A stretch of DNA of 64,000 nt, taken from Buttiauxella agrestis ATCC 33320 (lineage in GTDB: Bacteria; Pseudomonadota; Gammaproteobacteria; Enterobacterales; Enterobacteriaceae). Positions within the stretch are counted from its first letter, which is position 1. Each line of letters opens with the position of its first letter. Positions 9,629-19,066 of the stretch are shown one piece after another. The stretch is from assembly GCA_024169445.1 (NCBI GenBank), contig JALKFA010000001.1, positions 3,968,001-4,032,000 of the forward strand. Reading direction: 5' to 3'. The translations under genes and the position numbers were made by a program. The notes beneath the pieces were generated by a model. The model was not told where the DNA came from. It saw only the letters and a program-made list of their open reading frames with translations, and did no database searches.

Positions 9629-10593
9629 GGGTAAAAATGAAAACATCTGAAAGAGTCTGCCTTGCTGAGCGAGCCAGGAATATCCCCCTGTATTTACATG
9701 CCTACGCATTTCATTTAAATATGCGATACGAACGAATTTTGCCAGGAGATCTACTGGATATCGCACATCAGAACCAATTACGGGGTGTGAAAATTCATGT
9801 TGAAGATGGTGAGTCTCAGGCATTACAAATGCTGAGTGACCTTCAGTTAATTGATTTCAGGAAGAAAGCAGAAAACTACGGCCTTGATGTTAATATTGAG
9901 ACAAGCGCTTCTGATCAAAAAACTCTGAATGATGCCATCAGGATTGCCCACCTGACAGGCGCATCATCAGTACGTTTTTATCCTCGCTATGAAGGGCATC
10001 TGCAAGATGTAATGAAAAAAATAAGCCTGGATATAGAATACTTATCTCAATTTGATGATTGCGGCTTAACATTCACAATTGAGCAGCATGAAGATTTGAA
10101 AGGGGAGGAACTGGTCAGCTTAGTCAAAAATAGCGGGATGAAGAATCTCTCAATTCTTTTTGATTTTGGCAATATGATCAATGCTAACGAAAAACCACTC
10201 GACGCCCTACGCGCAATGGCTCCTTATATAACACAAGTACATGTAAAAGATGCCAAAATCATTAAGGATAATTCCGGATGGGCGCATGAAGCATGCCGCT
10301 CGGGGTATGGGGAATTACCAATGGAAGACATGCTCAGGGAGTTACTGCTGCTTGGAGAAGATAAGCCCCAGGTAATTTCTTTCGGACTGGAGGAAGAAGT
10401 CGAATACTTCGCCCCTGCTTTCCGTTTCGATGATGAAGGCGATAATCCATGGATACCCTGGAGAACCGCAAGTTATACGCCACTTCCTGAAACCGATAAA
10501 GTTGATGAACGCCTTGCTCAGGAAGCAGAACACGCAATAGAGCAAATACACTACGTCAGAAATATATGTAATAAATTTATTAACGAAAAATAA
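9625..10593 (+). CDS. Sugar phosphate isomerase/epimerase-like TIM barrel
   Basis: A 322-residue protein of the xylose isomerase-like TIM barrel superfamily. Metal-site candidates are Glu in Thr-Ile-Glu-Gln-His-Glu, Asp in Leu-Phe-Asp-Phe-Gly-Asn, His in Gln-Val-His-Val-Lys-Asp and the Glu cluster in Gly-Leu-Glu-Glu-Glu, the usual four strands that bind a divalent metal. The ATG at 9625 overlaps the regulator's stop; ATG 9637 with a GGG ribosome binding site is an alternative start. The substrate cannot be read from the sequence; the GntR regulator and MFS transporter next to it suggest catabolism of an imported carbohydrate. Confidence 0.75.
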   Translation: MRVKMKTSERVCLAERARNIPLYLHAYAFHLNMRYERILPGDLLDIAHQNQLRGVKIHVEDGESQALQMLSDLQLIDFRKKAENYGLDVNIETSASDQKTLNDAIRIAHLTGASSVRFYPRYEGHLQDVMKKISLDIEYLSQFDDCGLTFTIEQHEDLKGEELVSLVKNSGMKNLSILFDFGNMINANEKPLDALRAMAPYITQVHVKDAKIIKDNSGWAHEACRSGYGELPMEDMLRELLLLGEDKPQVISFGLEEEVEYFAPAFRFDDEGDNPWIPWRTASYTPLPETDKVDERLAQEAEHAIEQIHYVRNICNKFINEK

Positions 10594-10718
10594 TTTAAAG
10601 TATTTCCAATCAACATCACAGGCACAATTTACATAACTTTCTAATCACAGTGACATTGCTCAATCGTGAATATAGAAAGTTAATCTCTCTACGCTTCTAT
10701 GTAAGTGAAGGAATAATT

Positions 10719-11978
10719 ATGTTCATGAACAAGTGGGCACGACTGTGTTTTTTAGTCCTTGGCGGTGGAACGATATTTAAGCTTTCAAGTATGAAGGATG
10801 TATTTTACGTCCCAATGCAAAATGATTGGGGTTTAACTAACACACAGATTGGTCTTGGTTTTACTGTATATACAATAGTCCAGACAACAGGACTATTTCT
10901 TTCTCTTTATATTGCTGACCGCTACTCTAAGAAAATACTGTTACCCTTTGGATTGATTGGTGTTGGACTATGTGGGTTGTATTTATCAACCCTGCCTTCA
11001 TTTACAGGCTTCCTGCTTTGCTTTGCGGCAATGGCCTTCTTTGGGGATGTTATTTTCTGGCCCGTGTTATTAAAAGCGGTACGCCTGCTGGGAAATAAAG
11101 AAGAACAAGGACGAATGTTTGGTTTTCTTGAGGCTGGACGTGGCGTAGTGGATGTCATTGTCGCATCAGGAGCATTGTTTATTTTTGTTCAATTCGGCGA
11201 GGGAAAAGCAGGCATGCAGGCTGGTCTACTTTTCTACACGCTAATAACACTTGCTGTAGGTGTTGTTACATACTTCATTGTTGATGATGATGACAAAGTT
11301 ACCACTCAGGATAACAGCAATGCGAATATGGAAGTCATCAGAGGTATCAAGCATGTCCTTTCCTGTGCAAACGTCTGGCTGGCTGCATTTGGCATATTCT
11401 TTGTATATGCGGCTTACTGTGGATTAACTTATTTCATTCCTTTCTTAAAGGATATCTATATGTTACCCGTTGCCCTTGTTGGGGCCTACGGTATCATCAA
11501 CCAATATGCGCTAAAAATGGTCGGTGGTCCTATTGGTGGATTCCTTGCCGATAAAGTAACCAAATCTCCGACAGTCTATTTGAAGTGGACATTCCTGCTC
11601 GCTGCTATTGCCATGATCTGCTTCATTCAGTTACCTCACCAATCCATGAATGTCTATGTAGGTATGGCGGTAACGTTAGGATTTGGCGCAATAATATTTT
11701 CCCAACGTGCGATATTCTTTGCTCCGATGGATGAGATCGGAATATCACGTCAGTATAGTGGTTCAGCAATGGCATTTGGTTGCATCATAGGTTACATGCC
11801 AGCAATGTTTGCTTATACCCTATACGGTGCTCTTCTGGATAATTTTAAAGGAATTACCGGATATAATTATGTATTTAGCATGATGGTAACCTTCAGCCTG
11901 CTTGGCTTCGTGTGCTCTACAGTTCTCGCCAGAAGAATTAAGAAGCAAAAAGCGGTATTAGAAATAACATCCGCATAA
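10719..11978 (+). CDS. MFS transporter
   Basis: A 419-residue polytopic protein with about twelve hydrophobic segments and an Ala-Asp-Arg-Tyr-Ser-Lys-Lys segment after TM2 that corresponds to the MFS loop motif. The open frame starts upstream at 10650, but the ATG at 10719 follows a GAAGGAA ribosome binding site and begins just before TM1. It lies 125 bases after the TIM-barrel gene, so it may be co-transcribed or have its own promoter. Substrate unknown; context suggests a sugar or sugar acid. Confidence 0.8.
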   Translation: MFMNKWARLCFLVLGGGTIFKLSSMKDVFYVPMQNDWGLTNTQIGLGFTVYTIVQTTGLFLSLYIADRYSKKILLPFGLIGVGLCGLYLSTLPSFTGFLLCFAAMAFFGDVIFWPVLLKAVRLLGNKEEQGRMFGFLEAGRGVVDVIVASGALFIFVQFGEGKAGMQAGLLFYTLITLAVGVVTYFIVDDDDKVTTQDNSNANMEVIRGIKHVLSCANVWLAAFGIFFVYAAYCGLTYFIPFLKDIYMLPVALVGAYGIINQYALKMVGGPIGGFLADKVTKSPTVYLKWTFLLAAIAMICFIQLPHQSMNVYVGMAVTLGFGAIIFSQRAIFFAPMDEIGISRQYSGSAMAFGCIIGYMPAMFAYTLYGALLDNFKGITGYNYVFSMMVTFSLLGFVCSTVLARRIKKQKAVLEITSA

Positions 11979-12056
11979 TCTTAGTTTTCCATTTATTATT
12001 TCTCAAAAATCAACTGTATTTATGACGAGAAATAGAAAATAAGCTTATAGATATAA

Positions 12057-12086
12057 ATAAAAAAAGCCCCAGCAATACGCTGGGGC
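12057..12086 (-). terminator. Terminator of cutC
   Basis: GCCCCAGC and GCTGGGGC form an 8-bp stem with a five-base loop. Read on the minus strand it is followed by seven U residues, so it ends cutC transcription. It may also stop the convergent MFS transcript. Confidence 0.85.
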
Positions 12087-12150
12087 CTGGTACGAGCGAG
12101 CATCACATGGGCAACATGATGCACGGTCAAAAACTTTCAGCCTTCATCTT

Positions 12151-12900
12151 TCAAGTTGCAGGCTCACTTGCAACCAACACAGCCTTCATTGCAGCCACCA
12201 CGTCGCCATCAACGCAGTAACGGTTAAATTCATCAGCTTCGGCATCAGCACTCATTGATACACCCGCTTTACGGTAACGCATCGGTGAAGCCACTGTCTG
12301 CCCGGCAGAGCTATGCATTTCATCAATGCCGCCTTCGACAAACTTTTTCAAGTTGCTCAGCCTGACGCCTGCACCCGCCATTATTATTGGAGCACGGGAA
12401 AGCTGTTTTAGTTCCCTTAGTAGTGAAAGTCCTAGTTCAGCATTCTGCTGCTGGCCTGAAGTCAGGATGCGTGCCACGCCCAATTCGGTTAATTGCTCCA
12501 GCGCCTGATGAGGGTTATGGCACATATCGAACGCACGGTGGAACGTTACCGCCATTCCTTGAGCTTGTTCCATCACCCGCTTCATGCGAGGAACATCAAT
12601 ATGCCCTTCACCATCGAGCATGCCGATAACCAACCCCGGATACCCCAATTCACGCACGAACGCGATGTCTTCGAGCATGGTTTCAAATTCAGCATCTGTG
12701 TAACAAAAATCGCCGCCGCGCGGGCGAATAATTGGATGTACGGGGATCGAAACTCGTTGCCTCACCTGGCGTAATACGCCCGCAGACGGGGTCAAGCCCC
12801 CCTCTTTTGGCGCGGCACACAACTCAATTCTGTCCGCTCCTGCTTGTTGCGCCGTGACTGCACAGTCAATTCCATAACAACATATCTCAAGCAAAGGCAT
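12151..12900 (-). CDS. cutC: CutC family protein
   Basis: A 249-residue TIM-barrel protein matching E. coli CutC (248). Recognisable segments are Glu-Ile-Cys-Cys-Tyr at the N-terminus, Ala-Gly-Ala-Asp-Arg-Ile-Glu-Leu-Cys, Ile-Arg-Pro-Arg-Gly-Gly-Asp-Phe and Thr-Phe-His-Arg-Ala-Phe-Asp. It was first linked to copper tolerance in E. coli, but that role is disputed and no enzymatic activity is established. It precedes a T-rich terminator and follows the ERIC element on the opposite side. Confidence 0.93.
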   Translation of the reverse strand: MPLLEICCYGIDCAVTAQQAGADRIELCAAPKEGGLTPSAGVLRQVRQRVSIPVHPIIRPRGGDFCYTDAEFETMLEDIAFVRELGYPGLVIGMLDGEGHIDVPRMKRVMEQAQGMAVTFHRAFDMCHNPHQALEQLTELGVARILTSGQQQNAELGLSLLRELKQLSRAPIIMAGAGVRLSNLKKFVEGGIDEMHSSAGQTVASPMRYRKAGVSMSADAEADEFNRYCVDGDVVAAMKAVLVASEPAT

Positions 12901-12985
12901 TGATTACTCCTTAAAAATCTTCAGCCAGGTGGTTGTGCCACAGGTTCAGAATGATAATCTGAAACGACGCTCCCAAAAAGGTAGC

Positions 12986-13112
12986 TTTACTCTAAATAGT
13001 TCGAGTTGCAGGTAGGCGGCAAAGGAGATTATCCGATGAGCTTACTTGAGTAAGTGATTCGGATAATTGAGAGCAGCCATCACCCCTGCAACTTGAAATA
13101 TGACGAGTATAA
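12986..13112. repeat. ERIC element
   Basis: A 127-bp imperfect palindrome, the standard ERIC length. The centre GAGCTTACTTGAGTAAGTGA matches the region bound by the classic ERIC primers, and the ends show TTCGAGTTGCAGG and CCTGCAACTTGAA in inverted order. It lies in the divergent gap between cutC and the aminotransferase-like gene and ends two bases before that gene's ATG. Confidence 0.88.
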
Positions 13113-13114
13113 TC

Positions 13115-14257
13115 ATGGCATTCAATTTTGATGAAGGCATCGACCGTCGTCACAGCGACAGCTCGAAGTGGAATAAATTTGGTGATGAGGTTTTACCAAT
13201 GTGGGTGGCGGATATGGACTTTCGCTCACCTCCTTGTATCCTCGATGCGCTCCATCAGCGGGTTGAACACGGCGTTTTCGGCTACGGAGTCAGGCCGCGA
13301 GAGTTAATAAAAGTGGTCATTGAACGCATGGCTAGCCGCTATCAATGGCAGATTAAACCTGAGTGGATTGTCATTTTGCCCGGCGTGGTTGCGGGGCTGA
13401 ATTTAAGTGTCAGAGCCTTCACCTCACCGAATGAATCAACGATTGCCCCCACACCAATTTATCCCCCGTTTAGAAAATCATCCGCTTTTGCCCAGCGTCC
13501 ACAGCTCAATGCGCCATTACGTCTGGAAAATGGCCGCTGGGTTATAGATTTACCGTCACTCGAACCTTTGCTCACCGGCAAAGAAAAACTGCTGATGCTG
13601 TGTAATCCGCAAAACCCTGGCGGTACCGTTTATCGTCGCGAAGAATTGCAGCAGCAACTCGAGTTTGCACAACGCCATGATTTAATTGTCTGTTCGGATG
13701 AGATCCATGGTGATTTGTTACTCGATCCTGATGCGAAACATATTCCTTTCGCAACACTGAGTGCAGACGCTGAACAACGTTCCATTACCCTGCTCTCGCC
13801 ATCCAAAACCTTTAATATCGCTGGTCTTGGCGCATCACTGGCGATTATCCCTGACCCGCAATTACGTAAGCAATTCAATACCACGCGTGATGGCATTGTG
13901 CCGAGCGTTGATGTGCTGGCATTGACCGCCGCGACCGCAGCCTGGCGTGATGGTGAATCCTGGTTGCAGGAGTTATTACCGTATTTGCGTTGCAACCGCG
14001 ACCGCCTGGTAAGCGCGATTAACAATATGCCTGGTTTGACCATGGCAACACCGCAAGCGACTTATCTGGGATGGGTCGATGCAACGGCTTTACCGGTCGA
14101 CAACCCTACGTTGTTCTTCCAGAAAGCCGGCCTGGGCTTCTCGCCAGGCACCGACTTTGGCGAGGCAAAATTCGTACGGATTAACTTCGGTTGCACATCG
14201 GCAAACCTTGAAGAAGCGATTAACCGAATGAAGGCGGCTGTACAATCAATCCGCTAG
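13115..14257 (+). CDS. MalY/PatB-type PLP-dependent C-S lyase or aminotransferase
   Basis: A 380-residue fold-type I PLP enzyme. The N-terminus Phe-Asn-Phe-Asp-Glu-Gly-Ile-Asp-Arg-Arg and the Leu-Pro-Met-Trp-Val-Ala-Asp-Met-Asp-Phe segment are characteristic of the MalY/PatB group of cystathionine beta-lyases. Asn-Pro-Gln-Asn-Pro-Gly, Ser-Asp-Glu-Ile-His-Gly-Asp and Ser-Pro-Ser-Lys-Thr-Phe-Asn (Schiff-base Lys) give a complete active site. The frame includes an upstream in-frame Met (13100) inside the ERIC element; ATG 13115 fits the family start. Its 3' end overlaps yecM convergently by 12 bases. It is not part of the E. coli order here. Confidence 0.85.
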   Translation: MAFNFDEGIDRRHSDSSKWNKFGDEVLPMWVADMDFRSPPCILDALHQRVEHGVFGYGVRPRELIKVVIERMASRYQWQIKPEWIVILPGVVAGLNLSVRAFTSPNESTIAPTPIYPPFRKSSAFAQRPQLNAPLRLENGRWVIDLPSLEPLLTGKEKLLMLCNPQNPGGTVYRREELQQQLEFAQRHDLIVCSDEIHGDLLLDPDAKHIPFATLSADAEQRSITLLSPSKTFNIAGLGASLAIIPDPQLRKQFNTTRDGIVPSVDVLALTAATAAWRDGESWLQELLPYLRCNRDRLVSAINNMPGLTMATPQATYLGWVDATALPVDNPTLFFQKAGLGFSPGTDFGEAKFVRINFGCTSANLEEAINRMKAAVQSIR

Positions 14258-14812
14258 CTCACTGGCAACAATCTCTTCAATACTCCACGGATGGAATTTG
14301 ATGGTCACTTTGCCGTCAGTGACCGCCAGTGTTGGGTTTGGCAGCCGTTCCCGCTCACCTTTTGGCGAACTGGTTTTCACCGAAATTCCCGTCTGGCGCA
14401 ACCCCGCGTCAGACATTAAATCCAGCGCCCGCGCATTCAGTGTTGCAGGCTCGCCCGGCAGCACAATTTCCACATGTTCCCAACCTTCATGCGGGTAGCG
14501 TTTTTCACCCGGCCACGGCAGTTCAACGACGCTAAATTTCCAGTGTGCAACACAAATCGGTTCATCGAGCTTAAACAGGCAAATTGGACGGTCATTAATG
14601 ATATTTTCTGAAAGCAACGTCCCACATTTTTCCAGACCTTCGCGCCAACGTTGAGCCGTTGTATTTTGATGGCAACGCAATGAAATGTGATCGGCGTCAA
14701 GCGGAGCTATTTCCAGGTCAAGGCGCGCAGCAAGGTTAGCTAACGCTTCGGTAAAACGCGGGAGATCCGCTGAAATATCATTCAGTTGTTCAATTGTCTG
14801 CCAGTTGGCCAT
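14246..14812 (-). CDS. yecM: VOC-fold protein YecM
   Basis: A 188-residue cytoplasmic protein, the same length as E. coli YecM, a protein of the vicinal-oxygen-chelate/glyoxalase-like fold with a putative metal site. His in Asp-His-Ile-Ser-Leu-Arg and the Gly-Trp-Glu-His-Val-Glu segment are candidate ligands. No enzymatic function is established. It lies divergently from argS as in E. coli. Confidence 0.9.
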   Translation of the reverse strand: MANWQTIEQLNDISADLPRFTEALANLAARLDLEIAPLDADHISLRCHQNTTAQRWREGLEKCGTLLSENIINDRPICLFKLDEPICVAHWKFSVVELPWPGEKRYPHEGWEHVEIVLPGEPATLNARALDLMSDAGLRQTGISVKTSSPKGERERLPNPTLAVTDGKVTIKFHPWSIEEIVASELAD

Positions 14813-14955
14813 CGCCCTATCCTCTCAAATCACGAATGGGGGCTAATCTACCTTTTTCATTCAGCATCACCAACACCCATTGGGCGGCTAATTTTCTGAA
14901 TGGTTAAACCCTATACCGTTAAGAGTAGTACAGGGCGCACTGGGCAAGGCTTTTG

Positions 14956-14985
14956 CTGACTCAAGGGATTAAATACAGTTATACT
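14956..14985 (+). promoter_or_regulatory. Candidate argS promoter
   Basis: A -10 element TATACT (14980-14985) and a -35-like CTGACT (14956-14961) are 18 bases apart, about 75 bases before the argS start. Confidence 0.4.
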
Positions 14986-15060
14986 TACGCCCTAATTTTA
15001 TCCCCAACGATACGGCTGCTGTAAATTAACGGCTGCCATAAGCAAAAGTAAGGTATCCCG

Positions 15061-16794
15061 GTGAATATTCAGGCTCTTCTCTCAGATAAAGTCAGTCAGG
15101 CACTGATTGCCGCAGGTGCGCCTGCGGATTGCGAACCGCAAGTTCGTCAGTCAGCAAAAGTTCAGTTCGGCGACTATCAGGCCAATGGCGTGATGTCAGT
15201 TGCGAAATCACTGGGCAAGCCACCACGACAAGTCGCAGAGTTGGTGATTGCGAATCTGGATTTGACCGGCATTGCCAGCAAAGTTGAAATCGCCGGCCCT
15301 GGCTTCATCAATATTTTCCTCGACCCGGAATTCCTGGCGAAAAGTGTCGATGCGGCAGTCAGCTCAGATCGCGTAGGCGTGACCATTTCCGAACCGAAAA
15401 CCGTGGTGGTTGATTACTCTGCGCCAAACGTGGCGAAAGAAATGCACGTCGGTCACGTGCGTTCCACCATCATTGGTGATGCCGCGGTGCGTACTCTGGA
15501 ATTCCTCGGCCATAAAGTTATCCGCGCTAACCACGTTGGTGACTGGGGTACGCAGTTCGGCATGCTGATCGCGTATCTCGAAAAACAGCAGCAAGAAAAT
15601 GCCGGTGAAATGGCGCTGTCCGATCTCGAAGAGTTTTATCGCGCCGCGAAAAAGCATTACGACGAAGATGCTGAGTTTGCCGAACGCGCTCGTGCATATG
15701 TGGTGAAACTGCAAGGCGGTGATGAATACTGCCGCACCATGTGGCGCAAACTGGTCGATGTGACCATGACGCAAAACCAAATTACTTACCAGCGTCTGAA
15801 CGTGACCCTGACCCGCGACGACGTGATGGGCGAAAGCCTGTACAACCCAATGCTGCCGGGCATTGTCGCTGACCTAAAAGCAAAAGGTTTGGCAGTTGAA
15901 AGCGAAGGCGCAACCGTGGTCTTCCTCGACGAATACCAGAACAAAGAAGGTGAGCCGATGGGCGTCATCATCCAGAAAAAGGATGGCGGCTACCTGTACA
16001 CCACGACCGATATCGCGTGTGCGAAATATCGTTATGAAACCCTGCATGCTGACCGCGTGCTGTACTTCATCGACTCCCGCCAGCACCAGCACCTGATGCA
16101 GGCGTGGACCATCGTGCGCAAAGCCGGTTACGTGCCAGATTCTGTACCGTTAGAGCACCATATGTTCGGCATGATGCTGGGCAAAGACGGCAAACCGTTC
16201 AAAACCCGTTCCGGTGGCACCGTAAAACTGACCGACCTGCTGGATGAAGCGCTGGAACGCGCACGCCGCCTGGTGACTGAGAAAAACCCGGATATGCCTG
16301 CTGACGAACTGGAAGCGCTGGCAAATGCAGTCGGTATTGGTGCGGTGAAATACGCGGATCTTTCGAAGAACCGTACCACCGACTATATCTTCGACTGGGA
16401 CAACATGCTGGCCTTTGAAGGTAATACTGCGCCGTATATGCAGTATGCCTACACACGTGTGCTTTCCGTGTTCCGCAAAGCCGCTATCGACGAAACAGAA
16501 CTGCTAAAAGCGCCAGTCGTGATTCGTGAAGATCGTGAAGCCCAGTTGGCGGCACGTTTGCTGCAATTCGAAGAAACGCTGAATGTGGTTGCGCGTGACG
16601 GTACGCCGCATGTGATGTGTACTTATCTGTACGATGTTGCCGGTCTGTTCTCTGGTTTCTATGAGCACTGCCCAATTCTGGCCGCAGACTCTGAAGAAGC
16701 ACGTAACAGCCGCCTGAAACTGGCGCTGCTGACAGCGAAAACGCTGAAATTAGGTCTGGATACTCTGGGTATCGAAACCGTAGAACGTATGTAA
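15061..16794 (+). CDS. argS: Arginyl-tRNA synthetase
   Basis: ArgS charges tRNA-Arg. The protein has 577 residues, identical in length to E. coli ArgS, and starts with GTG as it does there. The class I HIGH motif is His-Val-Gly-His (about 131-134) after Ala-Pro-Asn-Val-Ala-Lys-Glu-Met. The canonical KMSKS is absent, as usual for ArgRS, and replaced by a [10 protein letters not shown] region. The DALR-type anticodon domain is at the C-terminus, ending Ile-Glu-Thr-Val-Glu-Arg-Met. Confidence 0.98.
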   Translation: MNIQALLSDKVSQALIAAGAPADCEPQVRQSAKVQFGDYQANGVMSVAKSLGKPPRQVAELVIANLDLTGIASKVEIAGPGFINIFLDPEFLAKSVDAAVSSDRVGVTISEPKTVVVDYSAPNVAKEMHVGHVRSTIIGDAAVRTLEFLGHKVIRANHVGDWGTQFGMLIAYLEKQQQENAGEMALSDLEEFYRAAKKHYDEDAEFAERARAYVVKLQGGDEYCRTMWRKLVDVTMTQNQITYQRLNVTLTRDDVMGESLYNPMLPGIVADLKAKGLAVESEGATVVFLDEYQNKEGEPMGVIIQKKDGGYLYTTTDIACAKYRYETLHADRVLYFIDSRQHQHLMQAWTIVRKAGYVPDSVPLEHHMFGMMLGKDGKPFKTRSGGTVKLTDLLDEALERARRLVTEKNPDMPADELEALANAVGIGAVKYADLSKNRTTDYIFDWDNMLAFEGNTAPYMQYAYTRVLSVFRKAAIDETELLKAPVVIREDREAQLAARLLQFEETLNVVARDGTPHVMCTYLYDVAGLFSGFYEHCPILAADSEEARNSRLKLALLTAKTLKLGLDTLGIETVERM

Positions 16795-16800
16795 CAGTAC

Positions 16801-16831
16801 AAGGCTCGCCGTTTTATACGGCGAGCCTGCT
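16801..16831. terminator. Terminator between argS and the LpxA paralogue
   Basis: AGGCTCGCCG and CGGCGAGCCT form a 10-bp stem around a seven-base loop. It lies between convergent genes and can serve both; the U-runs on either side are short. Confidence 0.75.
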
Positions 16832-16841
16832 TTGAATGAGT

Positions 16842-17633
16842 TTAACGAATAATCCCACGCGCTGAATGCGCAAAAAACCGTTCATAAACAGCCGCAATAG
16901 CGAAATCGCTGAGCGATGCTTTTACCGCGATCTTCACTTCATCAATCGATAAAGACTGCTGATACAGCATGCTATAAAGCGTATGCACAAAATCCTGCTG
17001 CCTGGCTTCTAATGCCAGAAAGGCTGCTGCATTAACATCTACGCCGGTAGGACTCGCATGGTTACCATAGGCCATCACGAATGGTGGAATATCCTGCACC
17101 ACGCCCGACTGGTCTGCCACTCTGGCATGTGCGCCCAACACACAAAACTGGTGAATGGCACAAAGGAAACCAACCTGCGCCCCATCATCAAGAATCACAT
17201 GCCCGGCCAATCCGCTGTTGTCGCCCATCAACGTGCCGTTACCCACTACGCAATCATGGCCGATGTGAACACCATCGAGAAAGCGGTTGTCATTGCCAAT
17301 CAGGGTGGTACCTTGCCCCTGAATTGTGCCGCGATGAAGTGTGGATTTTGTGCCAATCTGATTACGGTCACCAATGACTAGCTTTGTCGGTTCGTTAGCG
17401 TATTTAAGATCCTGATTAACTTCACCTATAGAAGCATATTGACCAATAGTGTTATCGCGCCCAATGGTGGTAAGCCCATTAATGACAGAATGCGAGCCGA
17501 CTATGGTTCCCTCGCCAATAACTACACCTGCGGAAATAACACAAAATGGACCAATGCTCACGTGAGCGCCGAGCACAACACCAGGCTCAACCACACTGTT
17601 ACTGGCCACCCGAGCTAACGGGGAAATTGACAT
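16842..17633 (-). CDS. LpxA-family acyltransferase paralogue
   Basis: A 263-residue left-handed beta-helix protein with hexapeptide repeats over its first 190 residues, clearly alignable with E. coli LpxA (262). His123 and His126 (the catalytic base position) in Val-His-Ile-Gly-His-Asp-Cys, Asp75/Lys77 in Asn-Gln-Asp-Leu-Lys-Tyr, His145 and His161 are kept. The E. coli residues Asn198, Glu200, Arg204 and Arg205 that bind UDP-GlcNAc are Asp, Asn, Phe and Leu here, and the acyl-ruler Gly173 is Asp. The real lpxA belongs to the lpxD-fabZ-lpxA-lpxB cluster elsewhere. The ATG at 17633 has AGGA upstream; a preceding TTG is also in frame. Likely an acyltransferase with a different acceptor. Confidence 0.8.
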   Translation of the reverse strand: MSISPLARVASNSVVEPGVVLGAHVSIGPFCVISAGVVIGEGTIVGSHSVINGLTTIGRDNTIGQYASIGEVNQDLKYANEPTKLVIGDRNQIGTKSTLHRGTIQGQGTTLIGNDNRFLDGVHIGHDCVVGNGTLMGDNSGLAGHVILDDGAQVGFLCAIHQFCVLGAHARVADQSGVVQDIPPFVMAYGNHASPTGVDVNAAAFLALEARQQDFVHTLYSMLYQQSLSIDEVKIAVKASLSDFAIAAVYERFFAHSARGIIR

Positions 17634-17926
17634 CAAATGTTTCCTGATGAAGGCACAGCAAAAACAACGCCAGCATCGGTTAATTATTAATCCAGAACGT
17701 GGATTAACAAGCAGGGAGAGATGAACGGGAAGCGCAGCCTCGCCATTCGAATATCGTTAAGGGGGGAAAGCAGTGGAAGGCTTATCGACGACATGAATAA
17801 TAATGAAATGCGCGACACAATACGCCATTTATTTATTATTAAATTGGCGGAACTTTGCAGTATTGACGAGTCTATTTGATTTTATGAAAGATTGCAGACC
17901 CGGTTCCCCAGGCCTGCACAATGAAC

Positions 17927-19066
17927 TTACAGATAAATGCGCAGATACTCACCCAGACAGAGGATCGCCATCGCCTGGCCGTATGGCATAGACGTCAGTG
18001 GGATCTGGCGATAGAACTCCAGATTACTGCCCATTCCCGTACCAAATGAAACCTGCAACAACTCCCCATCTGGCGAGATATTTTTCACGACACCCTTCAT
18101 CGCCTTTTCCGCCACTTCGGCATACTGTTTGCCGATATAGCGCTTACGGATACCTTTCAGAATGCCGTAGGCAAAACCTGCCGTCGCTGACGCTTCCAGA
18201 TAGGAATTTGGGTCATCAAGCAAGGTGTGCCACAAACCGCTCTCATCCTGGCATTTTGCCAACGCAGCCACCTGGCTTTCCAGTACTTGCACCAGATAAC
18301 GACGCACCGCGTTATTTTCTGGCAAATCGACAAGCTCAAGGAAGTCAGGAATCACAATAGTCAGCCAGCTATTGCCACGCGCCCAACGCGCCTGCGCAAA
18401 GTTATGGTTACCTTCGTAATTCCAGCCGTGGAACCACAGCCCGGTTTCACGGTCCATCAAATTCTGTACGTGCAGCAGGAACTGATAAGTTGCTTCTTCG
18501 ACATATTCTGGGCGATTAAGCAATTTGCCAATTTTCGCCAGCGGCAACACGGTCATCATCAGCGTGTCATCCCACATTTGCTGATGGTTCTCTTCCGCCA
18601 GCGTAATGTGTTGCATGCCACCGTGTTCGGTGCGCGGCATTTCGTACATCGCCCACTCCGCCCAGCTTTCCAGCCACGGTAAATAGGACGGATCGCGCGT
18701 TTCTTCGTAGCGATACGCCAGCGTCAGGAATGGCGCCATAGTATTGACGTTTTTGGTGGTTGCACCTTCAGCAAAACGGTCGGTGAACCAGTCATCAATA
18801 ATCTCACACATCTTCTTATCGCCAGTCTGACGATAATATTGATAAATGCCGTACAAGCCGACCCCATGAGTCCACTCCCAACCTGCCCAGCCTTTGGTAT
18901 CAATGACTCGTCCGTCATCCAGACGCAGCAAGAATTGGCCCGTTTCATCCTTAATATTAATCAGATTGTCCGTCACCTTGTGGATCAGGGTATTAAGCTC
19001 ATCCCGGGCAATAAAATGCTCCGGCTGGCACAGTAATGGGCTGTGTTTGACGGGATAAATGATCAT
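17927..19066 (-). CDS. GH105 unsaturated rhamnogalacturonyl hydrolase (RhiN/YteR type)
   Basis: A 379-residue (alpha/alpha)6-barrel hydrolase. Trp-Asp-Asp-Thr-Leu-Met-Met (165-171) contains the acid/base Asp position of YteR, and the Trp-Glu-Trp-Thr-His-Gly-Val, Gly-Leu-Trp-Phe-His-Gly-Trp and Ala-Arg-Trp-Ala-Arg-Gly-Asn-Ser-Trp segments are typical of GH105. No signal peptide, so it acts in the cytoplasm, removing the unsaturated galacturonyl unit from rhamnogalacturonan oligosaccharides. Its start overlaps the stop of the upstream transporter by one base, giving a two-gene transporter-hydrolase operon like rhiTN of soft-rot bacteria. Confidence 0.85.
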   Translation of the reverse strand: MIIYPVKHSPLLCQPEHFIARDELNTLIHKVTDNLINIKDETGQFLLRLDDGRVIDTKGWAGWEWTHGVGLYGIYQYYRQTGDKKMCEIIDDWFTDRFAEGATTKNVNTMAPFLTLAYRYEETRDPSYLPWLESWAEWAMYEMPRTEHGGMQHITLAEENHQQMWDDTLMMTVLPLAKIGKLLNRPEYVEEATYQFLLHVQNLMDRETGLWFHGWNYEGNHNFAQARWARGNSWLTIVIPDFLELVDLPENNAVRRYLVQVLESQVAALAKCQDESGLWHTLLDDPNSYLEASATAGFAYGILKGIRKRYIGKQYAEVAEKAMKGVVKNISPDGELLQVSFGTGMGSNLEFYRQIPLTSMPYGQAMAILCLGEYLRIYL

